Of a DNA stretch of 64,000 nt, positions 63,981 to 64,000 are shown piece after piece; positions within the stretch are counted from its first letter, which is position 1, and the number at the start of each line of letters is the position of its first letter. The translations under genes were made by a program, and so were the position numbers. Source of the DNA: Crenothrix sp043729335 (GTDB lineage: Bacteria; Pseudomonadota; Gammaproteobacteria; Methylococcales; Methylomonadaceae); the NCBI RefSeq assembly GCF_043729335.1, contig NZ_JAYTLQ010000010.1, positions 75,851-139,850 of the forward strand. The letters run 5' to 3'. The notes under the pieces are model-generated. The model saw only the letters and a program-made list of their open reading frames with translations, ran no database searches and was not told the origin of the DNA.

Positions 63981-64000
63981 CCTAGATCAAAATAATGTGT

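Noticed and set aside
1..64000. Search for tRNA genes, CRISPR arrays and complete insertion sequences
   Set aside because: No T-arm-like GTTCGAATC with a matching cloverleaf, no regularly spaced repeats and no transposase gene was recognised.

Overview
The window reads as a chromosomal segment of a gammaproteobacterium with moderate GC. Gammaproteobacterial markers are the argJ-nudix/thiE fusion-mfd row, holC-pepA diverging from lptF-lptG, dnaB-alr, cmoB, and a Mg-type hemB next to aroE. A methylotroph of the Methylococcales type is possible, but no C1-oxidation gene is present, so that is only a guess.

Region 1 (1-13946) is an exopolysaccharide/O-antigen type cluster. It holds a Wzx-like flippase, one GT2 and three GT4 glycosyltransferases (mostly with ATGA start/stop overlaps), an AsnB-type amidotransferase, an EpsG/Wzy-like polymerase and a further GT4 with an Arg-rich tail. 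Facing it are TviC/WbpP-like and TviB-like genes that should make UDP-GalNAcA. The middle contains a decayed acyltransferase start and a VapBC-like pair with a shortened toxin. The flippase carries a ten-G tract inside its coding region.

Region 2 (13994-21485) has proS, then two membrane signalling proteins: a MASE1-PAS-PAS-GGDEF-EAL protein and a CHASE2 class III nucleotide cyclase.

Region 3 (21597-28119, minus strand) is an apparent iron-starvation region. It has three Fur-box-like sites upstream of a porin, an FTR1/EfeO-like periplasmic helical protein and a run of three small genes, one of only 56 residues. Downstream lie a MauG-like di-haem peroxidase and an FMN-binding/four-helix membrane protein pair. 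Two copies of an 80-bp structured repeat lie 3' of two of these units.

Region 4 (28206-37114): a PP-loop/DUF814-like protein with a TusA partner; an AT-rich AAA ATPase plus TOPRIM-like pair (candidate defence module); argJ, a Nudix-ThiE fusion and mfd.

Region 5 (37248-49940) has an RTX protein with a G8 tract, holC-pepA, lptFG, a repetitive Ala-rich lipoprotein, a gamma-carbonic-anhydrase-like protein, hemB-aroE, mlaC and cmoB (apparently starting at CTG).

Region 6 (48552-52115) is a nitrogen island. glnK-amtB and a neighbouring porin each have their own sigma-54 promoter and a pair of NtrC-like sites about 30 bp apart, which links this porin to nitrogen limitation.

Region 7 (52753-64000): dnaB-alr; a complete pgaABCD operon for poly-N-acetylglucosamine on the minus strand; a divergent HlyD-type adaptor; a 76-residue Arg-rich protein; and, at the right edge, a consensus promoter and boxA that look like the start of an rRNA operon whose 16S gene lies outside the window. 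No tRNA gene, complete insertion sequence or CRISPR array was seen.
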